DNA of 64,000 bases from Prevotellaceae bacterium UBA1726 (GTDB lineage: Bacteria > Bacteroidota > Bacteroidia > Bacteroidales > Bacteroidaceae). The notes under the pieces are model-generated. The model made no database searches, was not told the origin of the DNA, and was given only the letters and a program-made list of their open reading frames with translations. Location: contig DCIM01000090.1 of NCBI GenBank assembly GCA_002316005.1, positions 12,001-76,000 of the forward strand, given 5' to 3'. Shown here piece by piece: positions 8,053 through 16,528 of this stretch. Position 1 is the stretch's first letter. The number at the start of each line of letters is the position of its first letter. The position numbers were made by a program, and so were the translations under genes.

Positions 8053-11000
8053 CTAAAACTTCACACTTGCCTTCTTCTCTTCTGGGTAAATGAACTGTTT
8101 GAACAGGACATCAACACCTTCTGCCACCTGATTGGCAGGAGTCTTTATGATGATGTCAGTCTCTTCTCCTGGTAGCAGAGTGAAGAAGTTGTCGTTCATT
8201 GGAGCTGGCAGAATTCTCTCGCCTGTGGCAGAGTTTGTCAGTCGGATTCTGTTTCCGAATGCCACAGTAGAAGAGTTGTTCTTTACCTTTATTGTCAGTC
8301 CGTCAACACTTTTGTCTGTCACAGTACAACAGATGTCAGCCTTTGGCAGTTTCTCTAAGTCAGAATAATCGAGTTCCTGATCACCGTTACGCCAGTAGAA
8401 ATTGTCGCTGAGCAGTTTTCCAGAGGCATCAGTGAGTTGCAGACGAATGAAATGAAGTGCTGTGATGTCTATATCATCCTGAGGAACAGTATCAAATACC
8501 TTCATCTCAAGGATGGAGTGACCAAACCAAGAAGAACGGTTCTTTCCATAAACGCGTACATAACGTGCATCGCGTGGAGCAAAACTGATGAAATCAATAC
8601 CGCCGTCACAGTTGTCATCTGTATAGACTGTTGTCCAGTTCTCTGCGTCAAGCGAAGTCTGCACCTCGTATTCCTTTGAATGAGCACCTTCCCAGAAAAC
8701 CTGGACTGTGCTGATGTTGTGAACATCCTGCAAATCTACATAAACCCACTGTGGGTCAGAGTATTCGCTCTCCCAACGCTTCTGCAATGAACCGTCTGTT
8801 ATGAGCGAGGCCTCGTTTGTGCCGAATACCGAAGACGCCTGACATGGTTTGCCTTCAGCAATGTTTCTATTAGGGAAACTGAGTACGAATGCCTCTGCCT
8901 TGTCTGCCGAACGCACATATACATCATTCTCCATGCCGAGTTCCTTTATTTCCTTACCATGTATGTCGTAGATTGTTGCCTTAGCATGAACATTGTTCAA
9001 ATCGTTCGAACTCTCGTTGATGACTTTCACACTGTTGTTGAGCGAATTCCACTGGATATGAACAGGTTCACAGGCTTTCTTGGCACCAAAGTAACTACCA
9101 GTGAGGTCGTAGTAATAGTCGAAGGTCTGCCATAAGCATGATGGATATGCCGCAAGACTCATCCAGATGAGAATACCCGAGGCATCCTCGTGCATCTTGT
9201 CATTCCAAGCCTCATACATTCCTCGCATATCTTCAAGATTGATGAACTGAGCCTTTGCGCAATATTCCTCAAGGTTCTTTGAGTCACCATAGCGGTCGGT
9301 CACTGACGAACGATAATAATATGGATCGGCATTTCCTCCATTCTGTCCAAAGTAATGCACATTCCACACATTTGAGTCCTGCTTCATCTCATCATCAGTA
9401 GGGAGTGGCCATTGGTCCTCCTCAGGGATGAACAACTTCACACTCTCATAGTTTGGCATTGTACCCATACCAAGTTCCGAGCGCATACCGTAGCCGTGGT
9501 CAATGCCGTAAGGATAAGGCGGACGAAGCAATACAAGACCGCTTGAAGATGTCTCATAGTGATGGCGAGGAGGACGGTTTGCCCAAGGACCAGAACCAGA
9601 GAGTCCGTCCTGATTTGAACAAGCCTTGTAGTGACGATCGCCGTGATCTTCTTCCTCAACAATCTTACGGAGATAGTCGTCAATATCCTTTACGGGATGT
9701 GTCTCGTTTGCTCCACACCACAATGCAATGCAAGGATGATTGCGCAGACGAATTACTTTGTCGCGAGCATTTGCCTTGAATGCGTCTGGTTCAATGATTT
9801 CGCCTTCTCCTGCATGAATCCAGAAATCATTCCATACCATAATGCCGTATTTGTCGCAATAGTCGTAGAACTCGTCGTCGGTCACACAACCAGTCCAGCA
9901 ACGAATCATGTTGAAGTTCTGCTCAACATGGAGTTTTATCTTTTCCTCGTATTCTGCACCATGGCAACGCAGAAGCCATTCCGACATACCCCACGAACCA
10001 CCTTTAGGGAACAGTTCCTGACCATTGATATAGAATGTGAGTACAGGTTTCTCCACCTTATTCTCAATGTATGCGTATTCGTAGCGTTTAATACCGAAGT
10101 TGATATGCTTTGAATCAGACACCACACCAGCGGTTTTTATCTTCAGGTCACAACCATAGAGGAATGGCTCGCCATAGCCGTTAGGCCACCAGAGTCGAGG
10201 ATTGTCAATGCCCAACTGCTTGAATTCGTCCTTTGTAAGAGTGATATTTGCCGTTTCGCCCGCAGCAACAGTTATCTCTTTTGTGAGAGTGATGTTTCCT
10301 GGAGTGATTGTTCCTTCTATTGTCACCTGCTGGTTTGTCTTTGCTGTGTTCTTTATGCCTGTGGCGATTTCAATGTTGGCATGATTGAGGGTAGGGAGAA
10401 GTGTGCGAATCCACGGATCTACCATCTGTACTTCACCTGTAATCTCAAAATATGTATTTCCGGTAATACCAGCCAAGCGGCCTGGTACATAAGGCATCCA
10501 GTCCCATCCTGCGGCAGCAAGATATGAAGGGCTGCAACCTATGGCGAAAGGTTCCTTCGAGAAACGCTCTTTCTTCTGGTCAGCATCGTAGATGAGGACG
10601 GCAACAGTATTCTTTCCGCCGTTCTTTACCAATGCAGTTACATCAAAGCGTGAACGAATCATGTGACCGTTTATGTCGCGTGTACTTGTGGCAGTACCCG
10701 AAACCTTCTTTCCGTTGAACCATACATCTGCATATCTGTTAATGTTGTCAAAGCAAAGCCAAACACGCTGACCTTTATTTATCTTCTCGCCAAGAGCAAC
10801 CTCCGTGCGATACCAGAATGGTCGGTTGTAGTAAGACTCGTCTACATTGATGACATTTATTCCGTAGTTTGGGTCTTTCTCCCTTCCAGCCTCCACATAG
10901 GCAGTGAAAACCGTACCCGGCACAACTCCCTCAACGGCATTTTTCATCTTGAACCCCTGAGTAGAGACGGTCTTTCCTGTAGCCGATGACAAATCAGCCT

Positions 11001-11139
11001 GAGGAAGCACCTCCCAACGAGTAGTTTCGCTGTTGAGTGAGATCCTTTTCTGTGCATAGGATGTCATATTGAGACAGAGTCCCAATGTAATAAGGATAAT
11101 CGTAAATAGTCGTTTCATGTTGGTTTTTGTATTTGTCAT
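8053..11139 (-). CDS. Secreted glycoside hydrolase family 2 enzyme with F5/8-type C domain
   Basis: Up to 1028 residues. A hydrophobic signal (about residues 11-30, ending TSYAQ) directs export. Then come a GH2 sugar-binding domain (60-235), an Ig-like domain (240-345), a TIM barrel (350-690) containing WCGANET with the expected acid/base Glu479, a coagulation factor 5/8 C-type carbohydrate-binding domain (about 770-905), and a C-terminal Ig-like domain. The architecture fits exo-beta-D-glucosaminidase or beta-mannosidase types; substrate cannot be fixed from sequence. Its first ATG overlaps the yfcE stop (ATGA), suggesting coupled translation. ATG 11118 (MKRLF) is an equally good start with a more typical signal peptide. 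Confidence 0.85.
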   Translation of the reverse strand: MTNTKTNMKRLFTIILITLGLCLNMTSYAQKRISLNSETTRWEVLPQADLSSATGKTVSTQGFKMKNAVEGVVPGTVFTAYVEAGREKDPNYGINVINVDESYYNRPFWYRTEVALGEKINKGQRVWLCFDNINRYADVWFNGKKVSGTATSTRDINGHMIRSRFDVTALVKNGGKNTVAVLIYDADQKKERFSKEPFAIGCSPSYLAAAGWDWMPYVPGRLAGITGNTYFEITGEVQMVDPWIRTLLPTLNHANIEIATGIKNTAKTNQQVTIEGTITPGNITLTKEITVAAGETANITLTKDEFKQLGIDNPRLWWPNGYGEPFLYGCDLKIKTAGVVSDSKHINFGIKRYEYAYIENKVEKPVLTFYINGQELFPKGGSWGMSEWLLRCHGAEYEEKIKLHVEQNFNMIRCWTGCVTDDEFYDYCDKYGIMVWNDFWIHAGEGEIIEPDAFKANARDKVIRLRNHPCIALWCGANETHPVKDIDDYLRKIVEEEDHGDRHYKACSNQDGLSGSGPWANRPPRHHYETSSSGLVLLRPPYPYGIDHGYGMRSELGMGTMPNYESVKLFIPEEDQWPLPTDDEMKQDSNVWNVHYFGQNGGNADPYYYRSSVTDRYGDSKNLEEYCAKAQFINLEDMRGMYEAWNDKMHEDASGILIWMSLAAYPSCLWQTFDYYYDLTGSYFGAKKACEPVHIQWNSLNNSVKVINESSNDLNNVHAKATIYDIHGKEIKELGMENDVYVRSADKAEAFVLSFPNRNIAEGKPCQASSVFGTNEASLITDGSLQKRWESEYSDPQWVYVDLQDVHNISTVQVFWEGAHSKEYEVQTSLDAENWTTVYTDDNCDGGIDFISFAPRDARYVRVYGKNRSSWFGHSILEMKVFDTVPQDDIDITALHFIRLQLTDASGKLLSDNFYWRNGDQELDYSDLEKLPKADICCTVTDKSVDGLTIKVKNNSSTVAFGNRIRLTNSATGERILPAPMNDNFFTLLPGEETDIIIKTPANQVAEGVDVLFKQFIYPEEKKASVKF

Positions 11140-11681
11140 TCGCTAATATTTGTCTCATTCAAAATGCTTCCGTCCAAACGGTGGAGGCGGAGAGAACCGT
11201 TTTCGTAAGTGGCGAAAGTGGGCTCATTTCCGTCTTTCGGGAATGTGATGCTACCTGTGTTGCAGACAACAATACCATCTTTCTTCTCAATCTTCTGACG
11301 ATGGGTGTGACCATAAAGGAAAATGTCGCAACCCACCTTTGGCATATTCTGCTCGTTGATGTTATGTCCATGGGTGAGGAACAGACGCTTGCCATTATCT
11401 ACAACCAAAGTGTAGTCGCCCATGATAGGAAAATCGAGCAGCATCTGGTCAACCTCCGAGTCGCAGTTGCCTCTGATGGCAATGATTCTGTCGCTCAGAG
11501 CATTGAGCATCTCTGCAATTTTCGGTGCGTTCAATCCCTCAGGCACTCCGTTGCGTGGACCATAGTTCAATATGTCACCAAGTATGAGAAGCATATCCAT
11601 CTTCTCGCGGTTGAAGTAGTCAAGAACTTGCTCAAGTCGTGGCGCACAACCATGTATGTCGCTAACAATCAAATATTTCAT
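11136..11681 (-). CDS. yfcE: YfcE-type phosphodiesterase (metallophosphoesterase)
   Basis: A 181-residue calcineurin-like phosphoesterase. Metal-binding motifs appear in the standard order: SDIHG (residue 7), LGDILNYGP (about 34), RGNCD (about 71), THGH (about 105) and GHTHR (about 124). E. coli YfcE cleaves phosphodiesters in vitro with unknown physiological substrate. No signal peptide, so it is cytoplasmic. Its stop codon overlaps the first ATG of the GH2 gene, so the two form an operon although no biochemical link is evident. Confidence 0.85.
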   Translation of the reverse strand: MKYLIVSDIHGCAPRLEQVLDYFNREKMDMLLILGDILNYGPRNGVPEGLNAPKIAEMLNALSDRIIAIRGNCDSEVDQMLLDFPIMGDYTLVVDNGKRLFLTHGHNINEQNMPKVGCDIFLYGHTHRQKIEKKDGIVVCNTGSITFPKDGNEPTFATYENGSLRLHRLDGSILNETNISE

Positions 11682-11710
11682 TTTTATCTTTTGTATGGTT
11701 TGTTATACTG

Positions 11711-11718
11711 CAAAATTA
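11711..11718 (-). promoter_or_regulatory. Promoter -7 box for yfcE-GH2
   Basis: TAATTTTG on the minus strand, about 30 bases ahead of the yfcE start codon. It is divergent from the endonuclease promoter. Confidence 0.5.
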
Positions 11719-11756
11719 CTGAAATACTGCCCGAAAAACAAATAAAATCAGGTAAA

Positions 11757-11790
11757 TTGATTCATATAATCTTTTTTTTATATAACTTTG
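11757..11790 (+). promoter_or_regulatory. Promoter of the secreted endonuclease gene
   Basis: TTGA (11757-11760) and TAACTTTG (11783-11790) form a Bacteroidota promoter pair with 22 bases between. The leader of about 80 bases contains an alternating purine-pyrimidine GCGCGCGCGTATAC tract (11820-11833). Confidence 0.5.
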
Positions 11791-11874
11791 TACGATATTT
11801 ATACTTTTCGCGTTTTCTGGCGCGCGCGTATACATATTATAATAAGGTAAAGAATCTAAAAACGAATTTTTGAT

Positions 11875-13410
11875 ATGAAGCATTTTATGTCCTTTTTGAT
11901 GTGCTCGCTGGCTGTGTTGTCGGTGTATGCACAGGGTCCAAATGATTCCGGCACATACTATCGTAATGCCGATGGACAGAAAGGCAAGAACCTTAAAACC
12001 GCCTTCGCGGGCATTATTTCCAACCACACAAATGTAGGTTATGATGGTTTGTGGGAGTGTTACAAGACAAGTGATGTGCGTCCTGACGGTAAGATTTGGG
12101 ATATGTATTCCAACACCACTAACTATGTTCCTGGTGGTTCGCAGCAAGGAAAGAACTATTCAAAGGAGGGCGACAGCTACAATCGTGAACATTCCGTTCC
12201 TCAGAGTTGGTTCAATGAGGCTTCGCCAATGAAGAGCGACCTTGTTCATGTGGTGCCAACCGACGGATATGTGAACAACCGCCGTTCAAACTATCCTTTC
12301 GGCGAGAACAATGGCGAGAAGTATATGTCGAATAATGGTTTCAGCAAACTCGGTGCTTGTACTACTCCGGGTTATAGCGGAACAGTGTTTGAACCAAATG
12401 ATGAGTACAAAGGCGACTTTGCCCGAATCTATTTCTATATGGTCACTTGCTACGAGTCGAAGATTTCTTCTTGGAATTCTGATATGTTTGACGGAAATTC
12501 ATATCCTGCCTTGAAGACTTGGGCTCTTAATATGCTTCTCCGTTGGGCTGCAAATGACCCTGTAAGCCAGAAGGAAATCGACCGTAACAATGCTGTCTAT
12601 GCGTTGCAGGGCAACCGCAATCCGTTTGTCGATTATCCTGGTCTTGAGCAGTATGTATGGGGTGAGAATATGGATATGGCGTTCTCTTATGATAACTACC
12701 AAACTGTTACCCCTGGTGGTGGCGGTACTGATCCTGATGAGGGTGGCGAGACTGGTGGTGATGATGAGAATCCAGACATCACACCTGCTGAGGGCGAGCA
12801 ACTCTACGAACTCGTGGCTTCTGCTGACGGTCTGACCATTGGCAATGGCTATCTCATTGTCTATGTTGATGGCAACCTCGCTTTGAGTTCATGCGAGGGC
12901 AAGTACTACTCTGGTGCAAGTGTGACAATCACTAACAACCAGATTGCAACGGAAGTTGACAAGACTGGCAAACCACATCAGTTGATTCTTGGTGGTAAGG
13001 CTGGTGCTTACACATTCTACGATCCTGTAGAGAAGGCATATCTGTCGTTGAACAGCAGCGACAACGCCCTGAACACAACAGAGAGTGCAACCGACAATGT
13101 GAGTGCAGAGTGGGCAATCTACTTCTCTGGCGATTATGCACAGATTACGAGTGATGCATACTCAAACCGCAGCATCCAGTATAACACAGGTAATCCTCGC
13201 TTCGCTTGCTACAAGAGTGGACAGAAGCCTGTTTCGCTCTTCGGCAACAAGGTGGCTAACAGCATTGAGGTGGTTTCTACCGACTATGACAACACTACAA
13301 TGGACATCTACGACCTGCTTGGTCGCAAGGTTGCAACCTTCGAAGAGTTCAACATGTTGCCACGAGGAATTTACATCATCTCTGGTCGAAAAGTTGTCAA
13401 GACGAGATAA
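11875..13410 (+). CDS. Secreted endonuclease I family nuclease with T9SS type A sorting signal
   Basis: A 511-residue protein with signal peptide 1-20. Residues about 25-270 are an Endonuclease I (EndA/NucM) domain with REHSVPQSWF (His106, catalytic candidate), DLVHVVPTD (His125) and the NNRRSNYPFG segment. A Gly/Asp-rich linker (about 279-310) leads to a beta-rich region and then a C-terminal tail IYDLLGRKV...LPRGIYIISGRKVVK, which has the form of a T9SS type A C-terminal signal. It is therefore probably secreted or surface-anchored through T9SS and degrades extracellular DNA/RNA. It agrees with the porW-like and porX genes earlier in the window. Confidence 0.85.
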   Translation: MKHFMSFLMCSLAVLSVYAQGPNDSGTYYRNADGQKGKNLKTAFAGIISNHTNVGYDGLWECYKTSDVRPDGKIWDMYSNTTNYVPGGSQQGKNYSKEGDSYNREHSVPQSWFNEASPMKSDLVHVVPTDGYVNNRRSNYPFGENNGEKYMSNNGFSKLGACTTPGYSGTVFEPNDEYKGDFARIYFYMVTCYESKISSWNSDMFDGNSYPALKTWALNMLLRWAANDPVSQKEIDRNNAVYALQGNRNPFVDYPGLEQYVWGENMDMAFSYDNYQTVTPGGGGTDPDEGGETGGDDENPDITPAEGEQLYELVASADGLTIGNGYLIVYVDGNLALSSCEGKYYSGASVTITNNQIATEVDKTGKPHQLILGGKAGAYTFYDPVEKAYLSLNSSDNALNTTESATDNVSAEWAIYFSGDYAQITSDAYSNRSIQYNTGNPRFACYKSGQKPVSLFGNKVANSIEVVSTDYDNTTMDIYDLLGRKVATFEEFNMLPRGIYIISGRKVVKTR

Positions 13411-13433
13411 CTTCAGAATCACATAATTGAGCG

Positions 13434-13517
13434 ATATTCAAAAATGCCGGTTTTTCAAAGTGAAAGTAAAAACGAATTGTAAGTTACGATTTTGAACTAC
13501 TTCGGCATTTTTGATAT
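13434..13517 (+). terminator. Long inverted repeat after the endonuclease gene, probable terminator
   Basis: The arm ATATTCAAAAATGCCG (13434-13449) pairs with CGGCATTTTTGATAT (13503-13517) with a single bulge. The 53-base interior is itself partly self-complementary. A T-run inside the right arm suits termination. Confidence 0.5.
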
Positions 13518-13566
13518 TAATCAATTTTGAGGGCAAAAAATAATAGTAAAATAAAGTTAATTTTCT

Positions 13567-13596
13567 TTTGCACTTTCAATTTTTTACTTATATTTG
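13567..13596 (+). promoter_or_regulatory. Orphan promoter in the endonuclease-xth gap
   Basis: TTTG (13567-13570), 18 bases, TATATTTG (13589-13596): a close match to the Bacteroidota consensus with no annotated gene downstream on this strand. Confidence 0.6.
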
Positions 13597-13602
13597 TAAG
13601 CG

Positions 13603-13732
13603 TAAAAAGCAAGGTGACAAGAAATTTTATTTCTATTGCTTATAATTTGAAAGAAATCTCTCTTATAATATAACTAAAAATTCATCCATTTATGAAAAAG
13701 GAGCACGCCGTGACGGTCTGCTCCTTTTTTTT
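13603..13732 (+). ncRNA. Candidate small RNA between a good promoter and a strong terminator
   Basis: About 130 nt from the predicted start after the 13567-13596 promoter to an intrinsic terminator AAAAAGGAGCA (13694-13704)/TGCTCCTTTTT (13719-13729) with T8. A 5' hairpin nests AAGCAA...TTGCTT around AGAAA...TTTCT (about 13609-13640). A 26-codon ORF (ATG 13693) begins inside the terminator stem and is not convincing. It could be a trans-acting sRNA. It faces the xth gene tail-to-tail. Confidence 0.45.
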
Positions 13733-13768
13733 GTGCGGCCTACGGCCTAACCAAGCCTTCCTAATGTG

Positions 13769-14536
13769 TTAGGCCAGAACCAATCCTACTGGGCAATGAT
13801 CTGAGCCCATGATATCTGTATGGATTGTCGCTTCTTTGATTGAGTCCTTTAGTCTTTCGCTTACAATGAAATAGTCAATACGCCAGCCTATGTTCTTTGC
13901 GCGGGCTCCCATTCTGTAACTCCACCACGAATATGTGACCTCCTCTGGGTAGAGATAGCGGAATGAATCAACAAATCCGTTTGAGAGCAGTTCTGTCATC
14001 TTCTCGCGTTCCTGGTCTGTGAAACCGGCATTCATGCGGTTTGTCTTCGGGTTCTTCAGGTCAATCTCCTCGTGTGCCACATTCAAGTCGCCACAGACAA
14101 TGACAGGCTTTTTCTTGTCAAGGTCAATGAGATATGCTCTGAACGCATCCTCCCATTCCATTCTGTAAGGAAGGCGCTTAGGCAGTTCACCCTTCACATC
14201 AGCACTCTGCGAGTTTGGTGTGTAGCAAGTGACGAGGTAGAAATCCTCCATTTCGAGAGTTATCACTCGTCCCTCGTGATCGTGTTCGTCAATGCCAATG
14301 CCATAGTTCACGCTCAGTGGTGTGTGGCGTGTATATATTGCTGTTCCCGAATAACCTTTCTTATCGGCATAGTTCCAATACGACTGATAACCGAGAAACT
14401 CAAGGTCGAGTTGTCCAGCCTGCATCTTTGTTTCCTGAAGGCAGAAGAAGTCTGCATCCAACGAATCAAAAATCTCTGCAAAACCTTTGCCGGCACAGGC
14501 TCTTAAGCCATTTACATTCCAACTTATAAACTTCAT
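13769..14536 (-). CDS. xth: Exodeoxyribonuclease III (AP endonuclease family)
   Basis: A 255-residue EEP-family nuclease read from ATG 14536 (MKFISWNVNGLRAC); the upstream in-frame extension covers the end of folE and is not credible. Motifs in order: NVNGLRA, CLQETKMQ (catalytic Glu), CGDLNVAH (Asp/Asn), SWWSYR, and GSDHCPVG with the C-terminal catalytic His. It removes 3' blocks and cleaves at abasic sites in base excision repair. It begins 8 bp after folE in the conserved Bacteroidales operon. Confidence 0.93.
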   Translation of the reverse strand: MKFISWNVNGLRACAGKGFAEIFDSLDADFFCLQETKMQAGQLDLEFLGYQSYWNYADKKGYSGTAIYTRHTPLSVNYGIGIDEHDHEGRVITLEMEDFYLVTCYTPNSQSADVKGELPKRLPYRMEWEDAFRAYLIDLDKKKPVIVCGDLNVAHEEIDLKNPKTNRMNAGFTDQEREKMTELLSNGFVDSFRYLYPEEVTYSWWSYRMGARAKNIGWRIDYFIVSERLKDSIKEATIHTDIMGSDHCPVGLVLA

Positions 14537-14544
14537 AAGGGTGA

Positions 14545-15120
14545 CTATTTGATCAGGTTCATAAACTCCTCTCGCGTCTTTGCCTGATTGAAGGCACCGC
14601 TGAAGGCTGAGGTGGTTGTTACGGAGTGTTGTTTCTCCACACCTCTCATCTGCATGCACATATGTTCTGCCTCTACAACAACCATCACACCCATAGGGTG
14701 GAGGGTGTTCTCAATGCAGTCTTTTATCTGCTGTGTCAGTCGTTCCTGCACCTGCAGACGATGGCTGAAGATGTCCACCACGCGTGGAATCTTGCTCAGT
14801 CCTGTGATGTAGCCGTTAGGGATATAGGCGATGTGTACTTTTCCGAAGAAAGGAAGCATGTGATGTTCGCACATTGAATAGAAATCAATGTCCTTGACGA
14901 TCACCATCTGATTGTATTCCTCGGCAAACATTGCCTCTTTCAGAGTAGCCTCAGGGTCCTGGAAATAGCCTCGTGTGAGTGCCTGCATAGCACGAGCCAC
15001 GCGAATAGGAGTCTTCTGGAGTCCTTCGCGTTCTACATCCTCACCTAACAGAGTGAGAATATCCTTGTAGTGGGCTGCCAGTTCCTCTACGCCTTCTCTG
15101 AGATATTGTGGGTTATCCAT
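14545..15120 (-). CDS. folE: GTP cyclohydrolase I
   Basis: A 191-residue enzyme. The zinc and active-site motifs are visible: YSMCEHHMLPF, GYITGLSKIPR, VVEAEHMCMQMRGV and the C-terminal EFMNLI. It converts GTP to dihydroneopterin triphosphate, the first step toward folate. It lies between the SPOR protein gene (10 bp) and xth, all on the minus strand. Confidence 0.96.
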   Translation of the reverse strand: MDNPQYLREGVEELAAHYKDILTLLGEDVEREGLQKTPIRVARAMQALTRGYFQDPEATLKEAMFAEEYNQMVIVKDIDFYSMCEHHMLPFFGKVHIAYIPNGYITGLSKIPRVVDIFSHRLQVQERLTQQIKDCIENTLHPMGVMVVVEAEHMCMQMRGVEKQHSVTTTSAFSGAFNQAKTREEFMNLIK

Positions 15121-15130
15121 TTCTGCAGTA

Positions 15131-15712
15131 TTAATTTGTTACTGTAATCTGTCCCTTCACGATACTTGCCTGGTTGTATCCAAGGCTTTGTACCTTCTTT
15201 AATACAGCCTTTGCTTCCTCGTAGGTGCGATAGTTGCCCATACGGCAAATCCATCGTGGAGAATAGAAGTGGCAATAGACTGGTTGGCCTGGGAAGTAGG
15301 CCTTTATCTGGTTGCTGATATTTTCTGCTTTTGTTTTGTCTGCGCGCGAGTTTCCTCCTGCATAGACCTGAACGCGATAGCCACTCACCTTGTAGCCATT
15401 GCGAATCACTTTCTTACTTGTGTCGATGCTGTTTATGTCGAGTGGTTCGTCGAGTTTCTCTGGAGTAGTCTTCTTTGCTACTTCAACCTTCTCAACTGTT
15501 TCTTTCTTCTCGACCAGTTTTGGCGAAGGAGTCTTCTTCACCTGAACGACATTCGGATTTGTTCCGTTGATAAGTTTGTCGATTTCCTGCGACTGATGAA
15601 CTGTCACAGTACCTTTTCCCACTTCGCGTGTCTGCAAGTGGTCAAGATAGGTCTGCGCACTTGCATTCAGCGCGCAGACCATTATGAGTGTTAAAAATAG
15701 AATTCGTTTCAT
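15131..15712 (-). CDS. Exported SPOR-domain protein
   Basis: A 193-residue protein with signal peptide 1-19 (ending ASA-Q), a Lys/Thr/Pro/Glu linker (about 55-105) and a SPOR domain (about 110-190: YRVQVYAGG...AKAVLKKVQSLGYNQASIV). SPOR domains bind denuded glycan strands of septal peptidoglycan, so a periplasmic role in envelope or division is likely. It follows tpiA after a 63-bp gap that contains a G/C-rich REP-like repeat. Confidence 0.8.
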   Translation of the reverse strand: MKRILFLTLIMVCALNASAQTYLDHLQTREVGKGTVTVHQSQEIDKLINGTNPNVVQVKKTPSPKLVEKKETVEKVEVAKKTTPEKLDEPLDINSIDTSKKVIRNGYKVSGYRVQVYAGGNSRADKTKAENISNQIKAYFPGQPVYCHFYSPRWICRMGNYRTYEEAKAVLKKVQSLGYNQASIVKGQITVTN

Positions 15713-15735
15713 ATTAGAAATTGCTATTTAACATT

Positions 15736-15771
15736 CCCCTCTCCTTATGGGAGAAGGGGTAGGGGGTGAGG
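15736..15771. repeat. REP-like G/C-rich repeat, copy 1
   Basis: CCCCTCTCC-TTAT-GGGAGAAGGGG followed by TAGGGGGTGAGG. The palindromic part can form a hairpin between tpiA and the SPOR gene. Related copies are at 18374, 18476 and 48922. Confidence 0.75.
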
Positions 15772-15775
15772 CTTC

Positions 15776-16528
15776 TTATCCCCAAGCGTCGATGATGCCC
15801 TTGAAATCAGCAGCCTTCAAAGAAGCACCACCGATAAGACCACCGTCGATATCAGGCTTAGCGAAGAGCTCAGGAGCGTTTGAAGCCTTGCAAGAACCAC
15901 CGTAAAGGATAGATGTCTCAGCAGCAACCTCAGCACCATAAACCTCAGCAACACACTGACGGATGTAAGCGTGGATTTCCTCAGCCTGGTCAGCAGTAGC
16001 AGTCTTACCTGTACCGATAGCCCAGATTGGCTCGTAAGCGATTACGATGTTCTTCCACTGCTCCTCTGTGAGGTGGAATACAGAACCAGCGAGCTCAGCC
16101 TTGCAAACCTCTTCCTGCTTGTTAGCCTCACGCTCTTCGAGTGACTCACCGATACAGAAGATAACCTTCAGACCGTTAGCGAGTGCCAACTCTACCTTCT
16201 CCTTCAGAATCTCTGGAGTCTCGTTGTAGTACTCACGACGCTCTGAGTGACCGAGGATTACATACTCAGCACCTGTAGACTTTACCATCTCAGCACTTAC
16301 CTCACCTGTGTAAGCACCTGAAGCGTGGTTAGCGCAGTTCTCAGCAGAGAGCTTTACGCAGCTACCCTCGATAACCTGTGCTACAGAAGCGAGGTGGATG
16401 AATGGAGTACCGATGATAACCTCGCAGTTAGGGTTCTTTACTACTTCTGTCAACTCCTTTGCAAGAGCAACACCTTCCTGGAGATTCTTGTTCATCTTCC
16501 AGTTTCCAGCAACAATTTTCTTTGCCAT
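15776..16528 (-). CDS. tpiA: Triosephosphate isomerase (start at internal ATG)
   Basis: 250 residues from ATG 16528 (MAKKIVAGNWKMNK). Catalytic residues are present: Lys in NWKMNK, His in ILGHSERR, and Glu in IAYEPIWAIGTG; the phosphate loop GGSCKASN and GGLIGGASL follow. It interconverts dihydroxyacetone phosphate and glyceraldehyde 3-phosphate. The length from this ATG is exactly that of a normal TIM, and an A-rich stretch precedes it. The reading frame upstream is open into the DoxX gene without a stop, so it might also be made as part of a fusion (see the 15776-17833 entry). Confidence 0.9.
   Translation of the reverse strand: MAKKIVAGNWKMNKNLQEGVALAKELTEVVKNPNCEVIIGTPFIHLASVAQVIEGSCVKLSAENCANHASGAYTGEVSAEMVKSTGAEYVILGHSERREYYNETPEILKEKVELALANGLKVIFCIGESLEEREANKQEEVCKAELAGSVFHLTEEQWKNIVIAYEPIWAIGTGKTATADQAEEIHAYIRQCVAEVYGAEVAAETSILYGGSCKASNAPELFAKPDIDGGLIGGASLKAADFKGIIDAWG

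Noticed and set aside
11127..11873. A 248-codon + strand frame upstream of the endonuclease gene
   Set aside because: Covers yfcE in antisense and runs through two promoters; no family features.
13693..13771. 26-codon ORF MKKEHAVTVCSFF...
   Set aside because: Its first third is the terminator stem-loop, it has no promoter of its own and it runs into the end of the opposing xth gene.
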